Shown: positions 35,516-44,867, counted from the stretch's first letter. The stretch: DNA of 64,000 nucleotides from Mayfieldus sp963772265 (GCA_963772265.1 CAVYWS010000009.1:124001-188000); one strand, 5' to 3'. Made by a program: numbers and translations. The notes: generated by a model from the sequence alone, not told the origin.

Positions 35516-36376
35516 GTGCTTCCAGCTTTCGTGATCACACTGCGTGAGGGCGTCGAGGCCGCCCTGATCGTCGGGATCGTCGCGGCGTTCCTGGTCAAGC
35601 AGCGGCGGCGCGACGCGCTGCGGCCGATGTGGATCGGAGTGGTGGGGGCGATCGCGATCTGCGCGGCCGTCGCGGTCGCTCTGCGCGTCGCCGGGCAGGA
35701 CCTGCCACAGCGCGAGCAGGAGCAGCTCGAGACCGTCGTCGGCCTGATCGCGGTCGGCTTCGTCACCTACATGGTCGTCTGGATGCGCCGCCACTCGCGC
35801 GGCCTGAAGGCCGTGCTCGAGGGCGAGGCCGCTTCGGCGCTCGCCACAGGCTCGGCGCTGGGCCTGCTGATGATGGCCGGCCTCGCCGTGCTGCGGGAGG
35901 GGTTCGAGACTTCGGTCTTCCTGCTGGCGGTCTTTCAGGACACCAGCAATCCGGGAGCGGCAGGGATCGGCGCGATCCTGGGACTGGTGGCCGCGGTGGC
36001 ATTGGGCGTCGCTCTTTACCGAGGCGGAGTGAGGATCAACCTCTCGCGCTTCTTCCGCCTCACCGGCTTCGTCCTGGTCCTGGTCGCGGCGGGGCTCTTC
36101 GCAACCTCGATCCACACCGCGCACGAGGCGGGCTGGTTCAACGACCTGCAGTCGCAGGCGATCGACCTCTCCTGGCTGGTCAAGCCGGGTGAGATCTCGG
36201 GATCGCTGCTGACCGGAATGCTCGGCCTGCAGCCGAAGCCGACCGTGGGCGAAGCGCTCGCCTACCTGATCTACGCCGTGCCGATGGCCCTCTACGTCCT
36301 CTGGCCTGACCGCTGGCGCCTGCGCCGCGACCGGGTTCGCGTCAAACGGTCCTCGCCCGCCGAAGCGACGGCATGA
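35516..36376 (+). CDS. efeU: Iron permease EfeU (FTR1 family)
   Basis: 286-residue membrane permease for ferrous/ferric iron at the cytoplasmic membrane. Both REGxE iron motifs are present: LREGVEAALIVG near the N-terminus and VLREGFETSVFLLAV mid-protein. About seven hydrophobic segments are visible. GTG 35516 follows the tandem iron boxes by 26 bases. The stop overlaps the efeO start (ATGA), so efeU, efeO and efeB form one operon. Confidence 0.93.
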   Translation: MLPAFVITLREGVEAALIVGIVAAFLVKQRRRDALRPMWIGVVGAIAICAAVAVALRVAGQDLPQREQEQLETVVGLIAVGFVTYMVVWMRRHSRGLKAVLEGEAASALATGSALGLLMMAGLAVLREGFETSVFLLAVFQDTSNPGAAGIGAILGLVAAVALGVALYRGGVRINLSRFFRLTGFVLVLVAAGLFATSIHTAHEAGWFNDLQSQAIDLSWLVKPGEISGSLLTGMLGLQPKPTVGEALAYLIYAVPMALYVLWPDRWRLRRDRVRVKRSSPAEATA

Positions 36377-37485
36377 TCCGCCGAAGCCTCCCCGCCGCCC
36401 TGGCACTCGCGCTGGGGACGGCACTGATCGCCGGTTGCGGCTCGGACTCGAGCTCTTCGAAGGGCGCGAAGACCCTCTCCTTCAAGCTCACCGATGCCGG
36501 CTGCTCTCCCCACGACGCCAAGGTTGCCGCCGGGCCGGTGAACTTCGAGGTCGAAAACGACGGTGCCGACAGCGTCACCGAGCTGGAGCTGCTGGACGGA
36601 GACAGCATCGTCGCCGAGGTCGAGAACCTCTCGGACGGCCTCTCCGGCAATTTCTCCGCCAACCTGGATCGCGGCAAGTACACGCTCTACTGCCCGGGCG
36701 GCGAGACCGAGCGGGGTACGCTGACCGTCACCGGGACCAGCAAGGCCGCTCCGACCAGCGATCAGGAGAAGACGGCGGTGGCCGTGTACCGCAGATACGT
36801 CGAGCGCAACGCTGCGCAGCTGGTCGCACAGACGCAGCCGTTCGTCGCCGCGGTGGAGACCGGAGACGTCGAAGAAGCGAAATCGCTTTATTCCGCGGCC
36901 CGGATCCCCTACGAGCGCATCGAACCGGTCGCCGAGTCGTTCGGCGATCTCGATCCCAAGATAGATGCTCGTATCAACGACGTGCCGCCGAACGAGTTCG
37001 GGGGATTTCACAAGATCGAGCAGGCCCTCTGGGTCAAGAACAGCACCGCCGGCATGGGGCAGGTCGCCAAGCAGCTGCTCGCCGACGTCAAGGACCTGCA
37101 GCGGAAGGTCAGGTCGGTGAAGCTGCAGGCGGCCCAGATCGCCAACGGCGCCAATGAGCTGCTCGGCGAGGTCTCCGCCTCGAAGATCACCGGCGAGGAG
37201 GAGCGCTACTCGCACATCGACCTGGTCGACTTCGAGGCAAATGTGCAGGGGTCGCAGGCGGCGTTCGACTCCGTCAAGGGGATTCTGCAGAGCAGGGACC
37301 CCAAGCTGACGAGCGAGATCGAGAAGCGCTTCGCGGCCGTCTACGCCGCCTTGAAGCCCTACCAGCGCGGCGAGACCTACGTCTCCTACACCGAGCTGAG
37401 CAAGTTCGACACCCGCAAGCTGGCGCGGTCGATAGACGCTCTGGCGGAACCGCTCTCCCAGGTCGCCGCCCAGATAGTGCAGTGA
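36373..37485 (+). CDS. efeO: Iron uptake lipoprotein EfeO (cupredoxin plus M75 domain)
   Basis: 370 residues. The N-terminus is a lipoprotein signal (ALALGTALIAGC, lipobox Cys). A cupredoxin-like domain (about 33-125; Cys in LYCPGGETE) precedes the M75/imelysin domain (about 130-370) with the HxxE motif FHKIEQALW and ERYSHIDLVDFEANVQG. EfeO delivers iron from outside to EfeU. It lies between efeU and efeB with 4-base overlaps on both sides. Confidence 0.93.
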   Translation: MIRRSLPAALALALGTALIAGCGSDSSSSKGAKTLSFKLTDAGCSPHDAKVAAGPVNFEVENDGADSVTELELLDGDSIVAEVENLSDGLSGNFSANLDRGKYTLYCPGGETERGTLTVTGTSKAAPTSDQEKTAVAVYRRYVERNAAQLVAQTQPFVAAVETGDVEEAKSLYSAARIPYERIEPVAESFGDLDPKIDARINDVPPNEFGGFHKIEQALWVKNSTAGMGQVAKQLLADVKDLQRKVRSVKLQAAQIANGANELLGEVSASKITGEEERYSHIDLVDFEANVQGSQAAFDSVKGILQSRDPKLTSEIEKRFAAVYAALKPYQRGETYVSYTELSKFDTRKLARSIDALAEPLSQVAAQIVQ

Positions 37486-38723
37486 GCCGGCTGACCCGGC
37501 GCCAGCTGCTCGGCACGGCGGGAGCGGGAGCGGCTGGGATAGGGCTGGGAGCGAGCGGCTATGCCATCGGGCGCGCCAACGCGGCCGAGAGCGGAGGTGG
37601 GGGAGGGACGGTTGCCTTCCACGGGCCCCATCAGGCCGGGATCGCCACCCCGGCCCAGGACCGGCTTCACTTTGCGGCCTTCGATCTGGTCGAGGACGAT
37701 CTCGCCGCTCTACGCGAGCTGATGCGAGAGTGGTCGAGGGCGGCGGAGGCGATGACCGCGGGGCATCTGGTCGGCGCCGACAACCGAATCCAGCTCGCAC
37801 CTCCCGACGACACCGGCGAGGCGCTCGGCCTCGACGCGGCGAAGCTGACGATCACGTTCGGCTTCGGGCCGGGGATATTCGAGCGCGACGGTCAGGACCG
37901 CCTCGGGCTGAAGGCGACCAAGCCACGGGCGCTGCGCCAGTTGCCGCCGCTGCCCGCCGACGAGCTCTCGGAAGGCCAGAGCGGGGGAGACCTCTGCGTG
38001 CAGGCCTGCGCCAACGACCCCCAGATCGCCTTCCACGCGGTTCGCAACCTGGCCCGGATCGGCCGCGGCACGGTGGTGATGCGCTGGTCCCAGCTCGGCT
38101 TCGGCCGCACCTCGACGACAAGCCGCTCGCAGTCGACCCCGCGCAACCTGATGGGCTTCAAGGACGGGACCCGCAACATCCGCGCCGAGGACAGCGACGC
38201 GATGCGCAAGTTCGTCTGGCTGGATCGCGACGCGCCGCGCTGGCTCCGCGGCGGCACCTACATGGTCACGCGCCGGATCCGCATGCTGCTCGAGATCTGG
38301 GACCGCTCCGCGCTCCAGGACCAGGAGCAGACGATCGGCCGCCACAAGTACAGCGGCGCGCCGCTGGGAGGCCGTGACGAGTTCGACCCGGTCGACCTCG
38401 GGGCCGAGCGCAAGGGCCAGCCCGTGATCCCCGTCGACGCCCATGTGCGGCTGGCGAGCTCGAACATGAACGCGGGCGAGCGGATCCTGCGCCGGGGCTA
38501 CTCGTTCACCGACGGCGTCGACGAGCGGCTCGGCGAGCTCGACGCCGGGCTCTTCTTCATCTGCTTCCAGCGCGACCCGGAGCGCCAGTTCGTCGCGATC
38601 CAGCGCCGGCTCGGATCGAGCGACGCGCTCAACGAGTACATCAGGCACACCGGTAGCGCCGTCTTCGCGGTCCCGCCCGGCGCCAAGCGCGGCGGCTATG
38701 TGGGCCAGCCGCTGCTCGGCTAG
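37482..38723 (+). CDS. efeB: Dye-decolorizing peroxidase EfeB (Tat exported)
   Basis: 413 residues. The N-terminus is a Tat signal (SRLTRRQLLGTAGAGAAGIGLG, twin-arginine TRRQLL). The DyP fold has the signature GFKDGTRN (GxxDG) with the distal Asp, the region FGRTSTTSRSQSTPRNL, and a later His cluster for the haem ligand. EfeB oxidises ferrous iron or extracts haem iron in the EfeUOB system. GTG 37482 overlaps the efeO stop. Confidence 0.93.
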   Translation: MSRLTRRQLLGTAGAGAAGIGLGASGYAIGRANAAESGGGGGTVAFHGPHQAGIATPAQDRLHFAAFDLVEDDLAALRELMREWSRAAEAMTAGHLVGADNRIQLAPPDDTGEALGLDAAKLTITFGFGPGIFERDGQDRLGLKATKPRALRQLPPLPADELSEGQSGGDLCVQACANDPQIAFHAVRNLARIGRGTVVMRWSQLGFGRTSTTSRSQSTPRNLMGFKDGTRNIRAEDSDAMRKFVWLDRDAPRWLRGGTYMVTRRIRMLLEIWDRSALQDQEQTIGRHKYSGAPLGGRDEFDPVDLGAERKGQPVIPVDAHVRLASSNMNAGERILRRGYSFTDGVDERLGELDAGLFFICFQRDPERQFVAIQRRLGSSDALNEYIRHTGSAVFAVPPGAKRGGYVGQPLLG

Positions 38724-39388
38724 GAAGCGCCGTCGGCGGAGCTGCCGAGGCAGGCCTCGATCCAGTCCCGCAGCTCGGGGATGAAGCCCGGGTCGACGGT
38801 GTGGGGGATCGGCGACTCCCGGTAGAGGACCGGCAGGCCCGCGGCGGAGAGCAGCTCGCGCGCCCGGCGGGCGAACTCGACCGAGATCACGGGGTCCTGG
38901 GTTCCGTGACCGATCGCGATCGGAAGCTCGCGGCGATCGTCGAGGCGGGGGGCGAATCCCTCCACGGTCGGGATGAAGCCGCTGAGGGCGAGAATCCCAG
39001 CCGGCGCGGGCCGGGCCTCGCCGAGCCCGAGCGCGTAGGCCATCACGGCGCCCTGCGAGAAGCCGCCGATGATCGTCCGCTCCCAGGGGACTCCGAGCGC
39101 GTCGGGCAGGGCGTCGTGGAATTGCGCCAGCAGCTCGTAGCTCTCCCAGAAGGTGCGCGGATCGGGGAAGCCAACCCGCGGCACCGCGTACCAGTGCCAG
39201 CCCCCGGGCGGGAGCTGAAGCGGCCCCTGCGGAGTCACCCCGACCAGCTCTCCCTCGGGGTCGAGGGCGTCGATCACCGGCAGCAGGTCGTGGGCGTCGG
39301 TCGCGCGGCCGTGATGGAGGACGAGCGCCCCGCGCGGCTCGGCGCGGGCGGGCCGGATCTCGTACCGCAATGAGTCGAGCTCACTCAT
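38720..39388 (-). CDS. Phospholipase/carboxylesterase (alpha/beta hydrolase)
   Basis: 222 residues from ATG 39388. The nucleophile elbow is IIGGFSQGAVMAYAL, with VLHHGRATDAHDLLP at the oxyanion strand, IGHGTQDPVISVE for the acid and PIPHTVDPGF for the catalytic His. This is the YpfH/carboxylesterase type. It converges on efeB with a 4-base overlap and overlaps the next hydrolase gene by 8 bases. Confidence 0.87.
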   Translation of the reverse strand: MSELDSLRYEIRPARAEPRGALVLHHGRATDAHDLLPVIDALDPEGELVGVTPQGPLQLPPGGWHWYAVPRVGFPDPRTFWESYELLAQFHDALPDALGVPWERTIIGGFSQGAVMAYALGLGEARPAPAGILALSGFIPTVEGFAPRLDDRRELPIAIGHGTQDPVISVEFARRARELLSAAGLPVLYRESPIPHTVDPGFIPELRDWIEACLGSSADGAS

Positions 39389-40154
39389 CGGGCCGGGCCA
39401 GGAAGTCGACCAGCGCCTCGGAGAACTCCGGGGCCCCGACCGCGCCGAGATGGTCTCCCGGCACGACCAGCAGCCGTGCCCCGGGGATCGCCGACGCCAG
39501 CACCTGGGGACGCTGCGCGAGCAGGTCGCGGTCTCCGGCGATGACCAGGGTTGGCACCCCGATGCTCCCCAGCTCGATCGGGCTGGAGTGGGGGCGGGAG
39601 GCCTGAGCCGCAAGCGCTTCGCGATCGGCGCCGACCGCGTCGGCGAGCGAGCGAAACGACGCCACGAGCGGGTCCTCGATCGTTTCGGGCTGCGGCGCCC
39701 TCAACGCCGCGATCAGGTCGGCCGGCGGCCGCAGCCGGGTGTCGACCCCGCCCAGCTCGGCCGCGCTGGCTCCGATGCCGCCGACCACCAGACGCCTCAC
39801 CCGCGGCTCCCGGGCGGCCACCAGCAAAGCCACCACCGCGCCCATCGAATAGCCGACCAGGTCCACCTGCGGTGCTCCGACGTGGTCGAGCAGGGCGATC
39901 AGATCGCGCGCCATGCGGTCCTCGCCGTAGAAGCTCGGGTCGTGGGGCTTCTCCGATTCGCCATGGCCCCGGGCGTCGGGAGCGATCACCCGCCTGCCCG
40001 CGCCGAGCAGCGCATCGACGACGCCCGGCGCGACCCAGTTGAGATTGGAGTTGACGACGAAGCCGTGCTGCAGGACCACCGGCGGTCCGGCGCTCTCCGA
40101 TCCCCATTCCCGATATTCGATCTCGATTCCATCGAAGGAGGCGATGCGGCTCAT
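39381..40154 (-). CDS. Alpha/beta fold hydrolase
   Basis: 257 residues. VVLQHGFVVNSNLNW, DARGHGESEKP, nucleophile elbow LVGYSMGAVVALLVA, LVIAGDRDLLA and VVPGDHLGAVGAPEF are the usual motifs of esterase/dehalogenase-type hydrolases. The nucleophile is Ser, so an esterase or lipase role is likelier than a dehalogenase role. It is translationally coupled to the carboxylesterase. Substrates unknown. Confidence 0.86.
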   Translation of the reverse strand: MSRIASFDGIEIEYREWGSESAGPPVVLQHGFVVNSNLNWVAPGVVDALLGAGRRVIAPDARGHGESEKPHDPSFYGEDRMARDLIALLDHVGAPQVDLVGYSMGAVVALLVAAREPRVRRLVVGGIGASAAELGGVDTRLRPPADLIAALRAPQPETIEDPLVASFRSLADAVGADREALAAQASRPHSSPIELGSIGVPTLVIAGDRDLLAQRPQVLASAIPGARLLVVPGDHLGAVGAPEFSEALVDFLARPDE

Positions 40155-40214
40155 GGCGGCCCATTCTCGCCTGCCCGGGCCGGCGATGCGGGAGGCTCGG
40201 CGATCCTGGCGTCG

Positions 40215-40595
40215 CTATCCCGCCTCGGTGTGCTCTCTCTTCGGTTGCCAGAGGGCCAGCTCGCCGCCGGCCGGCGCGGCGATCACGCTGCGCCAGCCCG
40301 CCGGGCCCTCGCGGGGCTCGAGCAGCACCGCGGCGCCCAAATCGCTTGCCCGCTCGGTCACGGCGTCGATCTCGGAGACCTCGGCGTAGGGGAGCCAGAT
40401 CGCCCGGGTGGTTTCGCACTCGACCACGCCTCCGCCGACCCCACCCCCGAGCTCCAGCGCGGTGTAGGAGCCGGTGCCGGCGTCGATCCGTTCGGCGCGC
40501 CAGCCGCAGAGCTGGGCGTAGAAGGCGCAGGCACGGGCAAGGTTGCCCGTGTGAAGCTCCATGTGCACGACGGGGTTGGCGCGGGGTGATTTCAT
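40215..40595 (-). CDS. VOC-family (glyoxalase/bleomycin-resistance-like) protein
   Basis: 126 residues. VVHMELHTGNLARACAFYAQLCGWRAER and ELGGGVGGGVVECE with WLPYAEVSEIDAVTERASDLGA fit a single VOC module pair. His in HMELHT and Glu in the C-terminal half could bind a metal. Substrate unknown. It lies 60 bases from the hydrolase and is oriented away from the sigma-factor gene at 40681. Confidence 0.8.
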   Translation of the reverse strand: MKSPRANPVVHMELHTGNLARACAFYAQLCGWRAERIDAGTGSYTALELGGGVGGGVVECETTRAIWLPYAEVSEIDAVTERASDLGAAVLLEPREGPAGWRSVIAAPAGGELALWQPKREHTEAG

Positions 40596-40680
40596 GCCCT
40601 GGGGATGTGACCGGCCCCGGGCCGCGAATTAATCGCTCGGCGATGAGCTTCGGCTGCAGCTTCGGTCTAGTCTGATGACG

Positions 40681-41799
40681 ATGGGCCCTCGATCCGCAGG
40701 CGCAACCCTCCAGGAGAAGGAGCTGCTCGAGGCCGCCGGGCAGGGTGACGAGAACGCCTTCGCCGCGCTGGTGGAGCCCTACCGCGGCGAGCTGCACGCC
40801 CACTGCTACCGGATGCTGGGCTCCGTCCACGACGCCGACGACGCGCTTCAGGATGCCCTGCTGCGGGCCTGGCGCAGCCTTGCCAAGTTCGAGGGCCGTA
40901 GCACCCTGCGCGCCTGGCTCTACCGGATCGCCACCAACACGTCCCTCGATGCGATCGGGAAGCGGCCCAAGCGGGTCCTGCCGATCGACTATGGGCCCGC
41001 GGCCGACCCGCACGGAGGCCCGGGCGAGCCGCTGGTCGAATCGGTCTGGGTCGAGCCCTATCCGGACGAGAAGCTGGGCCTGGAGGACGGCTACGCGGCG
41101 CCCGAGGCCCGCTACGAGCAGCGCGAGAGCGTCGAGCTGGCCTTCATCGCTGCGCTTCAGAACCTGCCCGCAAACCAGCGCGCGGTGCTGATCCTTCGTG
41201 AGGTGCTCGGCTTCTCGGCCAAGGAGACGGCAGAAGCCCTCGAGACCACGACGGCCTCGGTCAACAGCGCCCTGCAGCGGGCCCGCAAGTCGGCCGACGA
41301 GCGGCTTCCCGAGCAGAGCCAGCAGGCGACCCTGCGGGCCCTCGGCGACGACGGCCTGGCCGAGATCGTCGACGGCTACGTCGACGCCTGGCAGCGCGGC
41401 GACGTCGAGGCGGTGGTCGGGATGCTGACCGAGGACGCCGCCTTCACGATGCCGCCGCTGGGGACCTGGTTCTCGGGCCACGAGGGCATCGCGGCCTTCC
41501 TCGCCGGCTGGCCGCTTTCAGGCCTCTGGCGCTGGCGGCCGCTGCGGGTGACCGCGAACGGGCAGCCTGCCCTCGCCTTCTACAGCTGGGACGAGGATGA
41601 GGGCGCCTACTTGCCCTTCGCCCTGAACGTGCTGACGATCCGCGGCGACCGGATCAGCGAGATCGACGCGTTCATCGCCCGAACGCCGCCGCCAATCGAC
41701 GATCGCGAGGTGATCGCGCGGATGCCCGATCAACCCGCCGACCCATCGACGATGGCGGCTGCGTTCGAGAACTTCGAGCTGCCCGCGCGACTCGACTAG
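40681..41799 (+). CDS. ECF RNA polymerase sigma factor with SnoaL-like C-terminus (SigG-like)
   Basis: About 372 residues. Sigma region 2 (HCYRMLGSVHDADDALQDALLRAWRSL, ALYRIATN) and region 4 (LPANQRAVLILREVLGFSAKETAEALETT, SVNSALQRARK) are clear. The C-terminal SnoaL_2-like domain (VDGYVDAWQRGDVEAVVGML to the end) is typical of SigG-type ECF factors that lack a classical anti-sigma factor. ATG 40681 is preferred because TAGTCT (40668-40673) stands seven bases upstream; ATG 40675 would be only one base away. It overlaps the convergent ArsR-SRPBCC gene by 4 bases. Confidence 0.9.
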   Translation: MGPRSAGATLQEKELLEAAGQGDENAFAALVEPYRGELHAHCYRMLGSVHDADDALQDALLRAWRSLAKFEGRSTLRAWLYRIATNTSLDAIGKRPKRVLPIDYGPAADPHGGPGEPLVESVWVEPYPDEKLGLEDGYAAPEARYEQRESVELAFIAALQNLPANQRAVLILREVLGFSAKETAEALETTTASVNSALQRARKSADERLPEQSQQATLRALGDDGLAEIVDGYVDAWQRGDVEAVVGMLTEDAAFTMPPLGTWFSGHEGIAAFLAGWPLSGLWRWRPLRVTANGQPALAFYSWDEDEGAYLPFALNVLTIRGDRISEIDAFIARTPPPIDDREVIARMPDQPADPSTMAAAFENFELPARLD

Positions 41800-42614
41800 G
41801 CCGCTTCGGTGCCCTGCGAGTAGCGCAGCGACCCCGGTGTCGTCAGCGTCTCGCCGGTCTCCAGCAGGGTCTTGAGGCCGGAGAGGATCTGCATCCATCC
41901 GCCGTAGATCTCGCCATTGGCACCCTTGCGCAGATCGTCGTGGGTCACGGTCAGACGGCAGGTGTCGTCACCGACCGGCTCGATCTCCCAGGTCACCTTC
42001 GAGGTCCCCTCGGCCTTGACGTCGTCGCTCCACAGCGCGTTGAAGCTCTGCACCAGCCGCTTCGGCGGATCGACCTCGAGGTTCTCCCCCTCGGCGATGT
42101 CGATCACTCCCGGGACCGACGCCTTGTAGCTCGAGCCGGCCGTCCAGTCCGAGCTGGTCTCGACTCCAAAGCTGTACTGGGCCCTCATCTTGGGGTCGGT
42201 GATCGCCTCCCAGAGGCGCTCCGGGGTCGTCTTGATGAAGATCTCGAACACGGCGCGAGTGTCGTCATCGGCAAGCTGGAGTCCGGCTTCGGGGAACTTG
42301 TCCATCGTTTCCTCCTCGAGTTTCGTTTTGATGCCGCTGAGCGTCGCCGCCCAGGGCTCGGCGTACTTGCTCACCCAGCGGTCGTGGACGAGCCGGATCG
42401 GGACGGGGTTGAGGAAATGCAGCTTCTCGCGACCCCGCCGGCGGGTCGTGACGAGCCCGGCCCCCTCGAGAACGCGGAGGTGCTTCATGACCCCGAAGCG
42501 GGTCATCGGCAGCCGCTCCTCGAGCGCGCTGAGGGTTTGCCCATCCCGCTTGAACAGCTCGTCGAGCAGACCGCGGCGGGTCGGGTCGGCGAGTGCCTTG
42601 AACACCTCGTCCAT
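41796..42614 (-). CDS. ArsR-type HTH fused to an SRPBCC (AHSA1) domain
   Basis: 272 residues. Residues 1-95 form an ArsR winged helix (FKALADPTRRGLLDELFKR, TRFGVMKHLRVLEGAGLVTTRRRGRE). Residues 105-265 form an AHSA1-type SRPBCC fold (VFEIFIKTTPERLWEAITDP, WEIEPVGDDTCRLTVTHDDL). No metal-binding Cys pair is seen, so a small hydrophobic ligand in the SRPBCC cavity is the more likely signal. The promoter contains a 16-bp palindrome (see the regulatory entry), which implies autoregulation. It converges on the sigma-factor gene with a 4-base overlap. Confidence 0.88.
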   Translation of the reverse strand: MDEVFKALADPTRRGLLDELFKRDGQTLSALEERLPMTRFGVMKHLRVLEGAGLVTTRRRGREKLHFLNPVPIRLVHDRWVSKYAEPWAATLSGIKTKLEEETMDKFPEAGLQLADDDTRAVFEIFIKTTPERLWEAITDPKMRAQYSFGVETSSDWTAGSSYKASVPGVIDIAEGENLEVDPPKRLVQSFNALWSDDVKAEGTSKVTWEIEPVGDDTCRLTVTHDDLRKGANGEIYGGWMQILSGLKTLLETGETLTTPGSLRYSQGTEAA

Positions 42615-42625
42615 CAGGGGGGCCG

Positions 42626-42655
42626 ATATTACGTGACTAATTAGTCACATGTCAA
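42626..42655 (-). promoter_or_regulatory. Sigma-70-type promoter with palindromic operator in the spacer
   Basis: On the minus strand, -35 TTGACA (42650-42655) and -10 TAATAT (42626-42631) are separated by 18 bases. The spacer contains a perfect 16-bp palindrome, GTGACTAATTAGTCAC (42633-42648). The start of the ArsR-SRPBCC gene is 12 bases downstream of the -10. Binding of its own winged helix here would block RNA polymerase, so autorepression is the natural reading. Confidence 0.85.
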
Positions 42656-42736
42656 CGACGACGTCACGCCTGCCGAGTTGACGGCTCTGTCAGGATCGAA
42701 GTAAGCGAATTCCGATCAGATTCAAGGAGAAATGAG

Positions 42737-43393
42737 ATGACGCTGCGAATTGGCGATACGGCACCGGATTTCGAGGCCGACACCACCGAAGGCCCGATCA
42801 GCTTCCACGACTGGATAGGGGACGGGTGGGCCGTCCTGTTCTCGCATCCGAAGGACTTCACGCCGGTCTGCACGACCGAGCTCGGCTACATGGCGAACGC
42901 GAAGCCCGAGTTCGACAAGCGCGGCGTGAAGATCATCGGCCTCTCGGTCGATCCCACCGACAGGCACGCCGAATGGGCGAAGGACATCGAGGAGACCCAG
43001 GGCACCGCACCCAACTATCCGATCATCGGCGACGCCGACCTCGAGATCTCGAAGCTCTACGAGATGCTGCCGGCGGAGGCGTCGGCAGACGGCGACCGCA
43101 CCCCGGCCGACAACCAGACGGTGCGAAACGTCGTCGTGATCGGCCCGGACAAGAAGATCAAGCTGATCCTCGCCTATCCGATGACCACAGGCCGCAACTT
43201 CGACGAAGTGCTGCGGGTGATCGACTCGCTGCAGCTGACCGCCAAGCACAAGGTGGCGACGCCGGTCAACTGGAAGCAGGGCGAGGACGTGATCATCTCC
43301 GGCTCCGTCTCCGACGACGAGGCGAAGGAGACATATCCGGACGGCTGGGAGTCACCGAAGCCCTACATCCGGATCGTCCCGCAGCCGCGCTGA
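42737..43393 (+). CDS. 1-Cys peroxiredoxin (Prx6/AhpC-TSA family)
   Basis: 218 residues, cytoplasmic peroxidase. The peroxidatic Cys is in HPKDFTPVCTTELG, and the typical Prx6 C-terminal domain is present (TPVNWKQGEDVIISGSVSDDEA). RVLRVIDSLQ lies before it. No resolving Cys is seen. A strong AAGGAG ribosome site precedes ATG. It lies next to an ArsR-SRPBCC repressor gene but is transcribed divergently, and co-regulation from the 42.63-42.65 kb operator is possible. Confidence 0.93.
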   Translation: MTLRIGDTAPDFEADTTEGPISFHDWIGDGWAVLFSHPKDFTPVCTTELGYMANAKPEFDKRGVKIIGLSVDPTDRHAEWAKDIEETQGTAPNYPIIGDADLEISKLYEMLPAEASADGDRTPADNQTVRNVVVIGPDKKIKLILAYPMTTGRNFDEVLRVIDSLQLTAKHKVATPVNWKQGEDVIISGSVSDDEAKETYPDGWESPKPYIRIVPQPR

Positions 43394-43396
43394 CCA

Positions 43397-44094
43397 TCAG
43401 GTGCAGGGCCTTGGCGCAGGCCGTCGCGGACGGGCTCGGGGCGCGCATCAGCGCGATGCTGAGGGCGATGACGCCGATCGCGAAGGTGACCACCGGGACG
43501 AAGAGGCCGAGCAGGCCGTCGCCTGCGAAGGCGCCGCTCTCGGTCAGGGCGGCCCCGTAGGCGGGAAGCGCCCCGACCGCCGCGATAACGCTGCACCAGT
43601 TGACCCAGCCCGGCATGCCGCCGTGGCGGAAGCCGACCACCGCGGCGGCGCCGAACAGCACAGCGATGCTGGTGGCTGCCGGGGCCGCGATCACGGCGAA
43701 GACGTCGTTGAGCGCTCGCGTGACGCCGGGATCGAGGTCGGTGGGCCTGAATGCGGCGGTCTCCGCGGCGCCGATCCCAACCAGCAGCAACGCCGCCGAT
43801 ATCAGACCGGCGCCAAAGGCAACCGAGCTGAGACGTCCGCTGCCGCCCTCGGCGTCCGCGAGCGCGACCCGCAGGCTGCCCAGGAACCAGATGAAGAAGA
43901 TCAATGCGATGGAGCCGATCGTCATCCCGGCCCGGATCGCGTCCTGGTGGTCGACGTAGTAGCCGGCCGATCACGGTCGCCGAGGAGTCGAGGTCCGGTG
44001 GGGTGGGGATCACGATCGCGAACGCGACCAGGAGCAGCACCGTAAAGAGGATCCCCGCCACTCCGCCGTGCCCGTATCTGTCATTTCCCATCAC
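43397..44094 (-). CDS. Membrane protein, DUF4386-like (frameshifted)
   Basis: About 230 residues with six hydrophobic helices. The N-terminus (GNDRYGHGGVAGILFTVLLLVAFAIVI) runs in one frame, then after a shift near 43964 YYVDHQDAIRAG and MTIGSIALIFFIWFLGSLR follow in another. Later helices: LISAALLLVGIG, IAVLFGAAAVVGF, NWCSVIAAVGALP, LFVPVVTFAIGVIALSI. The function is unknown. The minus-strand frame runs past the convergent peroxiredoxin stop to 43293; TGA at 43397-43399 in the third frame is a likelier end. A paralogue lies at 56384-57034. Confidence 0.62.
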
Positions 44095-44290
44095 TTGTTC
44101 CCCGTTCGGAGGCGTTCTGGCCGCTCAGACCCGATCGGCCCGGTCGAACCGACCCTCTCACACGGGGAGGGGCAGCTCCAAGCGTGCCCCTGCCTGCGCA
44201 CATCCTGTGCTCGATAAGGCCCGCTATGTAAACCTGGTCAGGAAGGAGTGCCTGGCAGGCCCTCGAGCAGCCGATCTGGCGGCCCTTCCC
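44095..44290. other. Intergenic region without a recognised gene
   Basis: 196 bases between the start of the membrane protein and the end of a hypothetical gene, both on the minus strand. I see no convincing reading frame, promoter or hairpin. Confidence 0.5.
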
Positions 44291-44752
44291 CTAGAGCTCG
44301 TGCGGGAACGGCTTCTCGACCACGAGGTCGGCGCGCCCCGCCTGCAGCCAGCGCGACAGGTCGGCGCCCTGCTCGGGCCGATCGATCACGACGCAGCCCT
44401 CCACGCAGTGACCGACCTCGACCAGGGCCGCCTCGGAGACCATCCTCGTGTCGGGCTGAATTCCGTCGGTCAGCAGCTCGTCGCTGGGGCTGCAGTGGCG
44501 ATGAGCGGCCTCGATGACCCAGGTCGACCAGCATTCCGGCGTCGGATCCACATACGGCGTCCAATGGACGTCGATCGCGATCATTCCGTCGCCCTGCGGC
44601 GTGCCGACGATCGCGGCGCCGGTCCGAATCCCTTCGATTCCGCCGATACGGAATCTCCGCGGCACGTACACGGTCGGCGTCCGGCTCTTGACCGGCTGGA
44701 TCTGCCCGACCTCGGCAATCACGGTTGCCATTCCCTGACCTTCCTCTGCCAT
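44291..44752 (-). CDS. Hypothetical cysteine-containing protein
   Basis: 153 residues, family not recognised. Four Cys (ECWSTWVIEAAHRHCSP, GHCVEGCVVID) and several His could bind a metal. Strand-like segments (VIAEVGQIQPVKSRTPTVYV, GAAIVGTPQGDGMIAIDVH) suggest a beta barrel. A second Met eight codons in (ATVIAEV) could be the true start. It lies before the metal-response locus but no operator was found upstream. Confidence 0.55.
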   Translation of the reverse strand: MAEEGQGMATVIAEVGQIQPVKSRTPTVYVPRRFRIGGIEGIRTGAAIVGTPQGDGMIAIDVHWTPYVDPTPECWSTWVIEAAHRHCSPSDELLTDGIQPDTRMVSEAALVEVGHCVEGCVVIDRPEQGADLSRWLQAGRADLVVEKPFPHEL

Positions 44753-44867
44753 TGAGCCGATTGTCGCCTGCGGGCAGGCGCATATGAAGGGCTCTGGACG
44801 TATTACTGAAAACTCGGTAGGGGGTCATAACCGGTCTCGTGAGTCGAGGCCTCGCCCCTTCGCACCG

